NCBI RefSeq assembly: GCF_007746795.1
Contig: NZ_CP036343.1
Span: 5,245,357 to 5,309,356 of the forward strand
Length of the DNA: 64,000 nucleotides
Direction of reading: 5' to 3'
From: Gimesia algae
GTDB lineage: Bacteria; Planctomycetota; Planctomycetia; Planctomycetales; Planctomycetaceae
Part shown: one piece after another, positions 55,755-64,000 of the stretch
Layout: each line of letters starts with the position of its first letter
Position numbering within the stretch: the stretch's first letter is position 1
The notes under the pieces: generated by a model
The model's input: only the letters and a program-made list of their open reading frames with translations
The model's database searches: none
Told to the model about the DNA's origin: nothing
Made by a program: the position numbers and the translations under genes

Positions 55755-56681
55755 TCAGGCAAGGTCACGGTCTTCAAAAAGAATAAAGGCAACCAGAATC
55801 GCAATTCCGGAATAGAGCAGACAGCTTAATGCCGAATGACCAATATAGACTGGTGGAACGACAGTTCCTGTTGCCACCGCTGGCGACATGTTAAAGTTAT
55901 CCAGGTTAGGCAGAATTGTAGCGATCAGCTGCCCGGTGAATTTCACAAACTCCAGTCCCTCTGACTTGGCCTGCACCAGATTGGGAGTAAGGTGACCAAT
56001 AATGTAGATCCCAAAGCAGATAATCATATTCACCATCATCGGCAGGCGGGTTGAAATGGCGACACTGATGGCAGCCAGAATTGCGACTTCCATATAAATC
56101 AAAAGAATACCAGGCAGAATCAACCAGACAGCCGCCATTTTTTCGGCATGCGTCGGTGCGTCCTGCGAAGCTTCACGAGCGTCGTACCCGACTTTGAAGT
56201 AAACCAGCAGCAGGAATGTAATCACCATCGGCAACATCAGCCAGACCACGGCTTTTAGAATTCCCAGATACTTCCCAATAATAAATTGCCGACGATTGAT
56301 CGGTTTTGACAGCAGAGTCATTGCTGTTTTGCCTTCAATTTCATCTGCGACACTGGTACTGGCAGACCAGACCGCCAGCAGGAGACTGCAAATCAAAATC
56401 GTTGCCAGACCACAGTCCATCAACATTTTGACATCATCTCCCATGGAGAAAAATGGCAGAAACGTATTCAACAGTAGCAATAGCAGACCCATTGCCATCA
56501 ATAACAGGAATACTGGCTGGCGAATCGCCTCTTTAGTGGTTGCCCTGGCGATAACGCCTGCCTGAGTGAATGAAGCCACACCAAACAATAGTACAAAGTA
56601 GAGCAGGACACCTGCTCCGGTTAACCACCACTGAACCGTCAAGTCAGCTGTTTCTGCTGAAAAAACCAGGAGGCTTTCCAT
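55755..56681 (-). CDS. ABC-2 type transporter permease
   Basis: 308 residues, six membrane helices. The N-terminal ends of helix regions carry ATTKEAIRQPVFLLL, and between helices 2 and 3 is EIEGKTAMTLLSKPINRRQFIIGKYLG, the hallmark loop of GldF/NatB-like ABC-2 permeases that couples to an ATPase. A second half with KMAAVWLILPGILLIYMEVAILAAISVAIS follows. No intact ABC ATPase gene is adjacent; the next gene (46 bp downstream) is the degenerate ABC-like protein. Confidence 0.85.
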   Translation of the reverse strand: MESLLVFSAETADLTVQWWLTGAGVLLYFVLLFGVASFTQAGVIARATTKEAIRQPVFLLLMAMGLLLLLLNTFLPFFSMGDDVKMLMDCGLATILICSLLLAVWSASTSVADEIEGKTAMTLLSKPINRRQFIIGKYLGILKAVVWLMLPMVITFLLLVYFKVGYDAREASQDAPTHAEKMAAVWLILPGILLIYMEVAILAAISVAISTRLPMMVNMIICFGIYIIGHLTPNLVQAKSEGLEFVKFTGQLIATILPNLDNFNMSPAVATGTVVPPVYIGHSALSCLLYSGIAILVAFILFEDRDLA

Positions 56682-57008
56682 CGTTCATTCACCAATCAGT
56701 TAATAAATATATTGTGGACAAAAAAAAGGACATGCCTGTAACAATCCCAGGCGCAGCTTCTCCACTGTCATGTACGAATAAATTTACCTGGATGTTGGTT
56801 TTATTTTTGAAGTCGTGTCATTACAGGCATTTTCACCTGGAATGACTGCCAACAGTCCATAGGGCACAGATTACTTTACCGAGAAGAGGTGGGGAAAGTA
56901 AAGAATACAGGGTCATTCGAGACCTGATTTCCCCAATCTGGAAGGCATGTTCGCTACAATTTGCCAAATTGGCTTTACACCAACCTGAAACTGCTCAATT
57001 GCATAGCT
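56682..57008. other. Intergenic region with spaced 10-bp inverted repeat
   Basis: 327 bp between the acylphosphatase and ABC-2 permease genes, both on the minus strand. It holds atgcctgtaa at 56732-56741 and its reverse complement ttacaggcat at 56821-56830, 79 bp apart. The promoter of the permease operon is probably here. No gene seen. Confidence 0.4.
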
Positions 57009-57317
57009 TTAACGCTCGATCTGGAACTGCTGAAAATATGGTTGCGAGTCGATTTCTTTGACTGATACATCTGTGACATTCGTCGCGAAGGTCAGCATCA
57101 TATCATCAAAAAACTGCTCCAGAACCGCCTTATCCTGTGTTTGCGCCACTAGCTCTACCGTGCCATCAGGCAGGTTTTTCACATATCCGGTTATCGGATA
57201 CCGCTGTGCAAGTCGCGTCGTCTGGTAGCGAAACCCGACTCCCTGCACTCGTCCATGATAGATCGCGCGCAGTGCAACGCAGACTGATGGATCGGGTTGC
57301 TCTGGCTCAGCAGACAT
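57009..57317 (-). CDS. acyP: Acylphosphatase
   Basis: 102 residues. Hydrolyses acyl-phosphates to a carboxylate and phosphate. Catalytic loop [12 protein letters not shown] with the essential Arg (about 19-30), then [16 protein letters not shown] with the second catalytic Asn. Length is normal for the single-domain family, with a short acidic N-terminal extension. It precedes the permease operon and follows csrA on the same strand, with 120 bp between it and csrA. Confidence 0.95.
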   Translation of the reverse strand: MSAEPEQPDPSVCVALRAIYHGRVQGVGFRYQTTRLAQRYPITGYVKNLPDGTVELVAQTQDKAVLEQFFDDMMLTFATNVTDVSVKEIDSQPYFQQFQIER

Positions 57318-57437
57318 ACCAACTGCTTTGATGAACGAACTGCATGTGATTAATGAACAATATAAGTCAGATCTGCAACGAGCGTGCGATCAAATGAGAC
57401 GGAGTGCCTCTAGATATGAGAACGGACAGACAGAGAC

Positions 57438-57641
57438 TTAAGGCGAAGAAGGTTCTTCTGTGAACTGCTCGGTTTCTGGCAGATCCGAAAAATCGATACA
57501 CAGCTCTTCGCGCACAATACTCATGCTGCGTGGGGCATCAATGCCCAGTCTGACTGAATTCGGGCCGATTCGAACAATCGTCAATGTTACATCATCGCCA
57601 ATACGAATTCGTTCACCGGGCTTTCGTGATAATACAAGCAT
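57438..57641 (-). CDS. csrA: Carbon storage regulator CsrA/RsmA
   Basis: 67 residues. The dimeric RNA-binding protein that blocks or stabilises mRNAs at GGA motifs. Conserved MLVLSRKPGERIRIGDDV, VRLGIDAPRSMSIVREEL, which hold the RNA-contact residues (L4, R6, R44-equivalent). The C-terminal ten residues are acidic. The upstream Shine-Dalgarno is AAGGA, 11 nt before the ATG. No FliW gene or csrB-like RNA was seen in the window. Confidence 0.96.
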   Translation of the reverse strand: MLVLSRKPGERIRIGDDVTLTIVRIGPNSVRLGIDAPRSMSIVREELCIDFSDLPETEQFTEEPSSP

Positions 57642-58259
57642 TTCTTTTCGAATCCTTCGTTATCTGGCCCCTCATACTTCCCTGTTACCTTATTAAATAA
57701 GGTTGAAGCAACTTGCAGAATGAGGGGAGTTAAAGAGTACTCATCTAGACAATTTGCTGAAAACAGCCTTCTATCTCAGCAAACTGCCATCACTACGATG
57801 TCGACATCAGTATGATAACACTTTTCGATTTCTGATGTCTAGCCCAGACTGAAAAATTACCAGAACCATCCCTACAACCCCTGCAGCCTACACCCAAACC
57901 AACCATCCACCCCACATTGATGCCTGCATTTTGTGCAACAGCCCGGCTGCCTAATATGCAGGCACATAAACCAGACAGTCTGCTCAACCACCAGACTGCC
58001 AATCGTCTCGCGATGCACCACTTTCCAATATACCGGATAAGCTGTGGGGCCAAAATTACTGAGTTCCCGGCAGGCAAGCCTGGGAAATCACTGATGACAT
58101 ATCCATCTTCTACTACCAAATACATCAGTCACCCTGGTAGATAGAACAAGAAGCTGAAAAACCCTTCGTGAAAAGCTTGACGATTTCCACAACGGTCGTC
58201 AGTCTTTAGCAACAGCATTAACTAACTCAGATTTTCGACCACATGACCAGGGGAACATT
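57642..58259. other. Intergenic region, no supported gene
   Basis: 618 bp between the divergent csrA and Gfo/Idh/MocA genes. It contains the 12-bp palindrome gatgtcgacatc at 57797-57808. A minus-strand frame (57793-58125) shows no family character. A small RNA cannot be ruled out here, but no motif of a known one was recognised. Confidence 0.4.
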
Positions 58260-59321
58260 ATGGTTCGTATTGGAATTATCGGCATCGGTTTTATGGGAAT
58301 GGCTCATTTTGAGGGAGCTAGAAAACTCAAAGGAGCGAAGATCACCGCGATTTCAACCCGGGATTCCAAAAAACTGGCAGGAGACTGGAGCAGCATTGAA
58401 GGTAACTTTGGCCCCCGAGGTTCCCAGGTCGACTTATCCAAAGTGAAGCAATATAGCGATTACCATGAACTGCTCGCAGACCCCGATATTGACCTTGTTG
58501 ATATCTGCCTGCCTACTCAAATGCATGAACAGGTAGCACTGGATTCAATCCGGGCTGGTAAACACACACTTGTGGAAAAACCAATTGCCATCGACCTGAA
58601 AGCTGCGAACAAAATGGTGAAAGCCGCTGAAAAAGCGGGAGTCCAGTTCATGGTCGCTCAGGTCCTGCCCTTTTTCCCCGAATTTCAGTTTGCCGTCGAA
58701 TGCGTCCGAAGTAATAAATATGGAAAATTGCTGGCGGCCCACTTCCGCCGCGTGATGGCTCCCCCAAAATGGTCTGAAAACATTGAAGACTTCCAGAAAC
58801 TCGGCGGCTGGGGGATAGATCTACATATACACGATAACCACCTGATCAGTCTCATGTGTGGTGTACCGACAAAAGTCACATCACGGGGAATTGAGAACAA
58901 AGGTTTTATTAATCACGTCCATACTGTTTATGATTACGATGACCCGAATCTGGCGGTCAGCTGTGTCAGTGGGGGAATTGCCACACGAGGCCTGGAGTTT
59001 GCACACGGATATGAACTCTACTTCGAAGACGCAACCGTTCTCTTTGGTGCCGGTACGATGGGTACCGGTAAGAACAAGGAGTGGGTCGTCAGTCAACCTC
59101 TCACACTGATAACCAAAAACGGGCAACTCAAACACCCAAAACTCAAAGGCGGGGACGCATGGTGCGCGGCATTCACACTGGAATTACAGGCAGCCGTCGA
59201 CGCGATTGAAAGTGGTGTCGAGCCTGAGGCATTATCAGGTGCACTTGCCAGAGACGCACTGAAAATCTGCTATGCTGAGGCCAAAAGCATTCAAACAGGC
59301 CGATCCATTCCTGTAAAATAA
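58260..59321 (+). CDS. Gfo/Idh/MocA family oxidoreductase
   Basis: 353 residues. Rossmann start RIGIIGIGFMGMAHFEG with GxGxxG, then LPTQMHEQVALDSIRAGKHTLVEKPIAIDLKAAN containing the catalytic EKP, and a C-terminal alpha/beta domain with GGWGIDLHIHDNHLIS. NAD(P)-dependent dehydrogenase of sugars or polyols. AGGGGA 5 nt before the ATG fixes the start. Cytoplasmic, without a signal. Followed by its own terminator. Confidence 0.92.
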   Translation: MVRIGIIGIGFMGMAHFEGARKLKGAKITAISTRDSKKLAGDWSSIEGNFGPRGSQVDLSKVKQYSDYHELLADPDIDLVDICLPTQMHEQVALDSIRAGKHTLVEKPIAIDLKAANKMVKAAEKAGVQFMVAQVLPFFPEFQFAVECVRSNKYGKLLAAHFRRVMAPPKWSENIEDFQKLGGWGIDLHIHDNHLISLMCGVPTKVTSRGIENKGFINHVHTVYDYDDPNLAVSCVSGGIATRGLEFAHGYELYFEDATVLFGAGTMGTGKNKEWVVSQPLTLITKNGQLKHPKLKGGDAWCAAFTLELQAAVDAIESGVEPEALSGALARDALKICYAEAKSIQTGRSIPVK

Positions 59322-59360
59322 GTGTCATCACTGCCTGTCAGATCAATACAACCGAGTACT

Positions 59361-59399
59361 CACCGCCGAATCTCGAACGCTTTACGGAATCCGGCGGTG
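59361..59399 (+). terminator. Hairpin terminator after the Gfo/Idh/MocA gene
   Basis: caccgccg (59361-59368) and cggcggtg (59392-59399) form an 8-bp GC-rich stem, followed by tatttattgg. It lies 40 bp after the stop codon. Confidence 0.7.
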
Positions 59400-59564
59400 T
59401 ATTTATTGGTATACATTAAGAATTGGGGTACTCTGACATTCATTCACTGCCTCTTAGATCATAAATAACAGACTTATCATTTCGCTGAATAACAACCGGA
59501 TCATCAAATCAAGTTCGGTCCAGTATTCAGATCAACTTTAAGCTTCGAATTCACCAGTACGATT

Positions 59565-60407
59565 ATGCTCGAAAATCTGCCACTGCAATCGGTAAAATAT
59601 AAAGGCCTCACCATTGAGGGCTACTCACGGGCCGCCGTTCAAAGCTACTGGAGAATCCCTGAACTCAAACTTGGTTTTGACCTCGGTGGCAGCCCCTGGT
59701 CTTTTATGGGAACTGCCGTATTTTTCATTAGTCATGCGCACCTTGATCACATGGCAGCACTTCCTGCTTTTGTAGCACGTCGGCGTATGATGAAAATGAG
59801 CCCGCCCACGATCTATCTGCCTGAGGAAGTAGTCGACCCCGTCTGGAAAATGTTGAAAAGCTGGCAAAAACTGGACCGGGGTCGTATGGAATGTGAGTTA
59901 GTTGGCTTAAAGGACGGAGAAGAAGTACAACTTTCGAGGGAACACGCCGTCACCGCATTTCAGACCAAACATACGGTGCCTTCGCTTGGTTTCCAGGTCT
60001 GGGACTGCCGGAAAAAGCTGAAACCCGAATTCCAGGGGAAACCGGAAACAGATATTCGTGATGCACGCATCTCTGGTGTTGAAGTCAGTGAAGAGCTTCG
60101 CGTACCACTGGTCTGTTACACAGGAGATACCGCTCCAGCTGGATTGGATCATTTTGAAACCGCGTATGAATCCAGAGTTCTGATCACGGAAATGACATTT
60201 TACCGTCCTGAACACCGTCGGGAAAAAATTCACAAGTTTGGACACATGCATCTGGATGATATTGTCGAGCGCGCAGAACGATTCCGAAATGAATTGATCA
60301 TACTGGCACACTTCAGCACGCGCTATCACGATAACCAGGTGATGAATGCGGTTAAAAAACGGTTGCCTGAAGATTTGCAATCTCGGATCCACCTGTGGAT
60401 GCAGTAG
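59565..60407 (+). CDS. RNase Z-like metallo-beta-lactamase-fold hydrolase
   Basis: 280 residues. Zinc-binding motif SHAHLDHM (about 62-69), then CYTGDTAP with the bridging Asp, and [11 protein letters not shown] with a further His. KHTVPSLGF resembles the conserved block of the tRNase Z/ElaC branch. It would therefore process the 3' ends of tRNA precursors, but the sequence has no clear exosite arm and could also be a related MBL hydrolase. Stands alone. Confidence 0.75.
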   Translation: MLENLPLQSVKYKGLTIEGYSRAAVQSYWRIPELKLGFDLGGSPWSFMGTAVFFISHAHLDHMAALPAFVARRRMMKMSPPTIYLPEEVVDPVWKMLKSWQKLDRGRMECELVGLKDGEEVQLSREHAVTAFQTKHTVPSLGFQVWDCRKKLKPEFQGKPETDIRDARISGVEVSEELRVPLVCYTGDTAPAGLDHFETAYESRVLITEMTFYRPEHRREKIHKFGHMHLDDIVERAERFRNELIILAHFSTRYHDNQVMNAVKKRLPEDLQSRIHLWMQ

Positions 60408-60585
60408 CCGTCCTGATGCTCTGTAACAGGTATCCCTGATTTGCAATTTCACTCTCCATACTCAATTCAGCTTATTAGACTGTGCCCAGCTATACTGTAG
60501 CGTCTTCAGAGTCATTGGAACCGAGTATAATAGAGTGAGAGACGATATGGTTAAATGTGATGCGTTCCTGTAATAAATAAAAATA

Positions 60586-60615
60586 GCCTGAAGGGGAACG
60601 AATCCCCCTCCAGGC
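60586..60615 (-). terminator. Rho-independent terminator after the Tat oxidoreductase gene
   Basis: On the minus strand gcctgg...ccaggc-type arms (caggc at 60611-60615 with gcctg at 60586-60590, inner ggggga/tcccc) form a stem followed by ctatttttatttatt. It is 34 bp past the stop of the gene. Confidence 0.75.
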
Positions 60616-60648
60616 CGAGCGCTTTGTCTGCTATATCACAACGATCGC

Positions 60649-62031
60649 CTACGCGTTGGTTTCGTAGCCTTTCCGTTGCTCTCTGCTTTGCCACTGATTG
60701 GCTTCGTCATCACCAATGATCTGCTCTGTCTTAGGATCCCATTCCAGAGATCGATTCAGACGGATGGCAATGTTAGCCAGGTGGCAGGTTGTAATGGCAC
60801 GATGGTGTGTCATCACATCGGAAATCGGTTGTTCCCGTGCCTCGACGCATTCAAAGAAATTGCGCATATGATCGCCGGGTTGACGGCCTTTATAGAGTTT
60901 CTTGATGGTATCACTCGCAAGCGGATTGTCCTTAAGGTCTTCAACAGGTTTTCCAGTCAGGTCACCCCGGCTGACAAACATGCGCCCTTTCGTTCCCGTA
61001 AACAATATGCCGTTACGACCGTCACTCTTAATCGTCATTTTGACATCGTTCGGGAAATTACATTGAACTTCAAACTTAGAAGCAACATTGTAAGCATCAT
61101 CTTTGGTCGGCATGCCATTTTTCAATGGAATCGGATGCTCAACTGAAATAGGTACTACCTGAGTGGGTCCAGAATGATCCATGCCGATTCCCCACTGCGC
61201 GATATCTACGTGATGGGCACCCCAGTCCGTCATTTTACCCCCTGAGTATTCATACCACCAGCGGAATTCATAATGACCACGCGTCTTGGGTCTGCCTTTT
61301 TCCCCTTCTCCCGCCTTCCAGCGATAATCGGTCAGCGGGGCCTGACCAAGCCATTTTTCCCAATTCAAAGTCTTGGGTACGTCAGCAACAGGAATCGAAC
61401 CGCTGGGATCCACACCACCGATCACACACTCCACTTCGGTGATATCACCCAGACGACCTTCTTTGATGACCCCCAGAGCATTCAGGAACCGTTGTCCCAT
61501 TTCACTGCGCTGCTGTGTTCCCACTTGAAAGACGCGTCCCGTTTCCTTCAGCGCTTTAATGATCTGCTTCCCTTCATCAATGGTCAGCGTCAAAGGTTTT
61601 TCGCAGTAAACATCTTTACCAGCTTTCATTGCCTCAATCGCGATCTTTGTATGCCAGTGGTCGGTCGTCACAATCGTGACAATATCGATATCGGGGTTAT
61701 CGAGAACCTTCCGATAATCTTCGAATACAGCAACTTCTTTATTATTTCCTTTTTTGCCCTGAATATCTCTCACTTTATCGTGGGCCTTATTGGCATGGGC
61801 GGCATCCACATCGCAAACCGCAATGACATCACCATACTTCATTGCATTCGGACCCACTGCATTCCAGCGACTGCCTGTTCCGATACAACCTACCACGGGA
61901 CGATCATTGGCTGCATTAAATTTGTATGCACTGGCGGGATCAATTTGAAACCAGAATGGAAGGCTGCTGCCCGCGACGGCAGCGCCGGAAGTTTTCAAAA
62001 AGTCGCGACGATTCTGTTTGTGATTACTCAC
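60649..62031 (-). CDS. Tat-exported Gfo/Idh/MocA family oxidoreductase
   Basis: 460 residues from GTG at 62031, chosen because AAGGAG lies 6 nt before it. The N-terminus has the twin-arginine signal [17 protein letters not shown]. Then the Rossmann part ([32 protein letters not shown]), [15 protein letters not shown] with the catalytic Lys, and [18 protein letters not shown]. This is the planctomycete type of secreted or periplasmic oxidoreductase. Cofactor and sugar substrate are not predictable from sequence alone. Followed by a good terminator. Confidence 0.92.
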   Translation of the reverse strand: MSNHKQNRRDFLKTSGAAVAGSSLPFWFQIDPASAYKFNAANDRPVVGCIGTGSRWNAVGPNAMKYGDVIAVCDVDAAHANKAHDKVRDIQGKKGNNKEVAVFEDYRKVLDNPDIDIVTIVTTDHWHTKIAIEAMKAGKDVYCEKPLTLTIDEGKQIIKALKETGRVFQVGTQQRSEMGQRFLNALGVIKEGRLGDITEVECVIGGVDPSGSIPVADVPKTLNWEKWLGQAPLTDYRWKAGEGEKGRPKTRGHYEFRWWYEYSGGKMTDWGAHHVDIAQWGIGMDHSGPTQVVPISVEHPIPLKNGMPTKDDAYNVASKFEVQCNFPNDVKMTIKSDGRNGILFTGTKGRMFVSRGDLTGKPVEDLKDNPLASDTIKKLYKGRQPGDHMRNFFECVEAREQPISDVMTHHRAITTCHLANIAIRLNRSLEWDPKTEQIIGDDEANQWQSREQRKGYETNA

Positions 62032-62353
62032 TGAAGACTCCTTATTGACTAAGAATTGAAACAACAATTCACATCTGTGAATCGTGTTCAGGCAGGAACA
62101 GGACTGATAATCTGCAATTATAAGGCACAGGGAAACAGCTTTGCAAAGATCAAGCTGTGTTTATATCTGATTTGACTTTATTCTTTTCTGTACGTCTCGC
62201 AGGAAATTCTTGCTAAAATGAAAGTCGGCAAATCAAGTACACTTGGATATGAAGGTGACGGTGAATCCAGTTGAAACGGCGTAAAGCAGGATTGAACTGG
62301 ATGCGATCTGTTTATAAGCGACATTAAGAAATAGAACAGCAGTAATTTCCAGC
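62032..62353. other. Divergent intergenic region before dinB
   Basis: About 320 bp between the Tat oxidoreductase gene and dinB, read in opposite directions. No LexA-type palindrome of the known forms was found near dinB, so SOS control is not visible. No gene seen. Confidence 0.4.
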
Positions 62354-63544
62354 ATGCGAACAATCCTACACGTAGACATGGACGCGTTTTACGCGTCGAT
62401 TGAGGAACGGGACCACTCGGAACTGCAGGGGCAGCCCATCATCGTCGGGGGTCGAGCTGAACACCGGGGCGTCGTTTCGGCTGCCAATTATCCGGCCCGA
62501 AAATTCGGAGTGCATAGTGCCATGCCAATGAAAACGGCCAGGCAACTTTGCCCCCAGGCGCATTTTTTTCCGGTTCGCATGAGCGACTATGCCGAGGTAT
62601 CTCAAGCATTACAGAAGATCTTTCGTAAATACACTCCACTGGTGGAGCCACTTTCTTTAGATGAAGCGTTTCTGGATGTGAGTGGCAGTCAACTCCTCTT
62701 CGGGAATGGGAGAGAAATTGCTTCTGCAATCAGACTGGAAGTCAGACAGAGTTTACAGTTAATTGCCTCGGTCGGTGTCGCCCCCAATAAATTTCTAGCC
62801 AAAATCGCCAGCGATGCTGATAAACCTGATGGACTGGTCGTTGTCGAACCAGATAAAATCCAGGAGTTTCTCGACCCACTGCCTGTTTCCCGCGTCTGGG
62901 GGATTGGAAAAGTGGCTACCCAGCGTTTTAACCGACTGGGGATTCAGACCATTGCGCAATTGAGAGTATTAGAACCCAAAATCTTGACGGAACTGTTCGG
63001 CGAACAGGGCCTTCACTTGAAGAATCTTTCCCAGGGAGTAGATGATCGGGCTGTGGTTCCCGAAAGGCAGGCCAAATCAATTTCGCGTGAAACGACATTC
63101 ACCAGTGACGTCACTGATCCGGAGATACTGAGAACCATTCTGACAGGCCTGGTAGAAGATGTGGCACGTCGATTGCGCAAAAATAATCTGCGTGGTAAAA
63201 CCATCCAGTTGAAAATTCGTTATGATGACTTCTCAACATTTACGAGATCAATCACAGTATCTCAACCGACAGACCTCACCAGAGAAATTGAACAGTCAGC
63301 CTTGCAAATGCTGGATCAGAAATTACCGGAGCGGCCTCTCTCCATCAGGTTAATTGGTGTCGGTGTGACAGGATTTCAAAGTGGTTCGCAGCACCAGAAA
63401 TCATTATTCGATGAAGAAGATCAACAGAAATTCTCTCGTCTGGATCAGGTCAAGGATCAGATAGCCAGTCGCTTTGGAAGCAATTCTATTACCCGGGGCA
63501 ATCGAATTTCAAGCGAGGACTCGCAAGAAGAAACGTCGTCTTAA
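62354..63544 (+). CDS. dinB: DNA polymerase IV (Y family)
   Basis: 396 residues. Y-family active site: LHVDMDAFYASIEERD with the first catalytic Asp pair (about 5-20), SLDEAFLDVSG with the Asp-Glu pair (about 100-110), then SVGVAPNKFLAKIASDADKPDG and the HhH region VWGIGKVATQRFNRLG. The little-finger domain ends near 350. An extra charged tail lacks an obvious beta-clamp QLxLF peptide, although QKSLFDE near 360 may serve. Translesion synthesis and mutagenesis. Confidence 0.95.
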   Translation: MRTILHVDMDAFYASIEERDHSELQGQPIIVGGRAEHRGVVSAANYPARKFGVHSAMPMKTARQLCPQAHFFPVRMSDYAEVSQALQKIFRKYTPLVEPLSLDEAFLDVSGSQLLFGNGREIASAIRLEVRQSLQLIASVGVAPNKFLAKIASDADKPDGLVVVEPDKIQEFLDPLPVSRVWGIGKVATQRFNRLGIQTIAQLRVLEPKILTELFGEQGLHLKNLSQGVDDRAVVPERQAKSISRETTFTSDVTDPEILRTILTGLVEDVARRLRKNNLRGKTIQLKIRYDDFSTFTRSITVSQPTDLTREIEQSALQMLDQKLPERPLSIRLIGVGVTGFQSGSQHQKSLFDEEDQQKFSRLDQVKDQIASRFGSNSITRGNRISSEDSQEETSS

Positions 63545-63557
63545 CCTCGCAATATCA

Positions 63558-64000
63558 TCAGTCTTTCAATGCTGGTGCCCAGCGTTGTTTCTGAGTGATA
63601 TCGAACCGAACCCGTGTATCATTTGCGGCTTTCTGTCCTGACCGACTGCTGCCCTGCTCTATTAATTGGGTAAATTCAGTGGTCATCCGACTCACTGTTT
63701 CAGGATGCTTCTCTGCCAGATCCTGTTCTTCACCAATATCGGTTTCCAGATTGTAAAGTTCGACTATCGTCGGCTTACCCCGCGACTGTTCCAGATTTCG
63801 ACCGCTCAATTTAAAGACCAGTTTCCAGGAACCATCACGATAAGCAAATTCTCCATGATTAGAATGGCTGACCAGAGTTTGGCGCGATTCCGGATTTGCT
63901 TCTCCCAGTAGAACAGGGAGAAAACTGAGACTGTCTTCAGCTCCACTCTGCGGAAGATCCGTTCTCGCAATTTCGGCGCAGGTCGCCAGTATATCTGTCA
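63558..64000 (-). CDS. Sulfatase, C-terminal part, 5' end outside window
   Basis: The frame is open from the right edge (TDILATCAEIARTDLP) to a stop at 63558, 147 codons. GSWKLVFKLSGRN, VELYNLETDIGEEQDLAEKHPE match the C-terminal subdomain of sulfatases (compare LFDLEQDLSETTNLAERHPE in the gene at 19378). The catalytic region lies off the window, so the maturation motif cannot be checked. Convergent with dinB, 13 bp apart. Confidence 0.85.
   Translation of the reverse strand, partial: TDILATCAEIARTDLPQSGAEDSLSFLPVLLGEANPESRQTLVSHSNHGEFAYRDGSWKLVFKLSGRNLEQSRGKPTIVELYNLETDIGEEQDLAEKHPETVSRMTTEFTQLIEQGSSRSGQKAANDTRVRFDITQKQRWAPALKD

Noticed and set aside
57793-58125. 110-codon minus-strand frame upstream of the Gfo/Idh/MocA gene
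   Set aside because: No family character, no good ribosome site and an odd composition rich in Gly, Cys and Trp; not supported as a gene.
62032-62353. LexA box upstream of dinB
   Set aside because: No palindrome of the known LexA types (CTG-N10-CAG or GAAC-N4-GTTC) was found.
1-64000. Integrated phage, tRNA genes or rRNA operon
   Set aside because: No structural phage genes, integrase, cloverleaf-like sequence or rRNA sequence was recognised by eye; a tRNA scan could still find a missed one.

Overview
The window looks like a chromosomal stretch from a planctomycete, probably a marine Planctomycetaceae member of the Gimesia/Rubinisphaera kind. This is inferred from gene content, not from a database search. 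The main clues are four sulfatase genes (one cut by the right edge), a giant cadherin-like surface protein whose N-terminus carries an LEPR-XLL-like motif (LEDRTLLAS), Gfo/Idh/MocA oxidoreductases (one with a Tat signal), a bbp2-type porin, secreted PQQ-propeller and HEAT-like proteins, and large coiled-coil membrane proteins. No tRNA, rRNA, CRISPR array or prophage was recognised.

Layout. 1-6936 (minus) is the N-terminal 2312 codons of a giant repeat protein that runs off the left edge. 7780-17357 holds a porin, a CDF metal transporter with an atypical metal site, an M24-fold protein without metal ligands, a TIGR03545/TIGR03546 membrane pair, and a secreted HEAT-like / PQQ propeller / CrcB run. 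17648-30078 holds trpD, a DUF2203 protein, a sulfatase with a non-canonical CTVSR maturation motif, an S9 peptidase, a DEAD-box helicase with a structured leader, a coiled-coil membrane protein and polA. 30377-33807 is a co-directional housekeeping set: coaE, rho, ribH, nusB. 33800-41243 holds an SDR reductase, an MMPL/RND exporter, a PilZ-like protein, a lipoprotein-like protein and endonuclease IV. 41507-45635 holds two sulfatases around an esterase remnant, and a methyltransferase.

45754-52251 is a glycosylation island: a DPM1-like GT2 with membrane helices, divergent from two tandem GT-C glycosyltransferase paralogues. The first 575 bp of the two copies are about 99% identical, then identity falls abruptly. 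A 1490-bp IS701-family element sits between them, with 14-bp inverted ends and a TTAG target duplication. It replaced only the last few codons of copy 1, and its own transposase is frameshifted at an A8 tract.

52257-56681 (minus) looks like an operon: ABC-2 permease, an ABC-exporter-like protein whose nucleotide-binding domain has lost all the catalytic motifs, a RelA/SpoT-type HD hydrolase 15 bp downstream, and a DUF3124 protein. It is the best candidate here for an undescribed system. The remainder holds acylphosphatase, csrA, two Gfo/Idh/MocA genes, an RNase Z-like metallo-hydrolase, dinB and the partial sulfatase.
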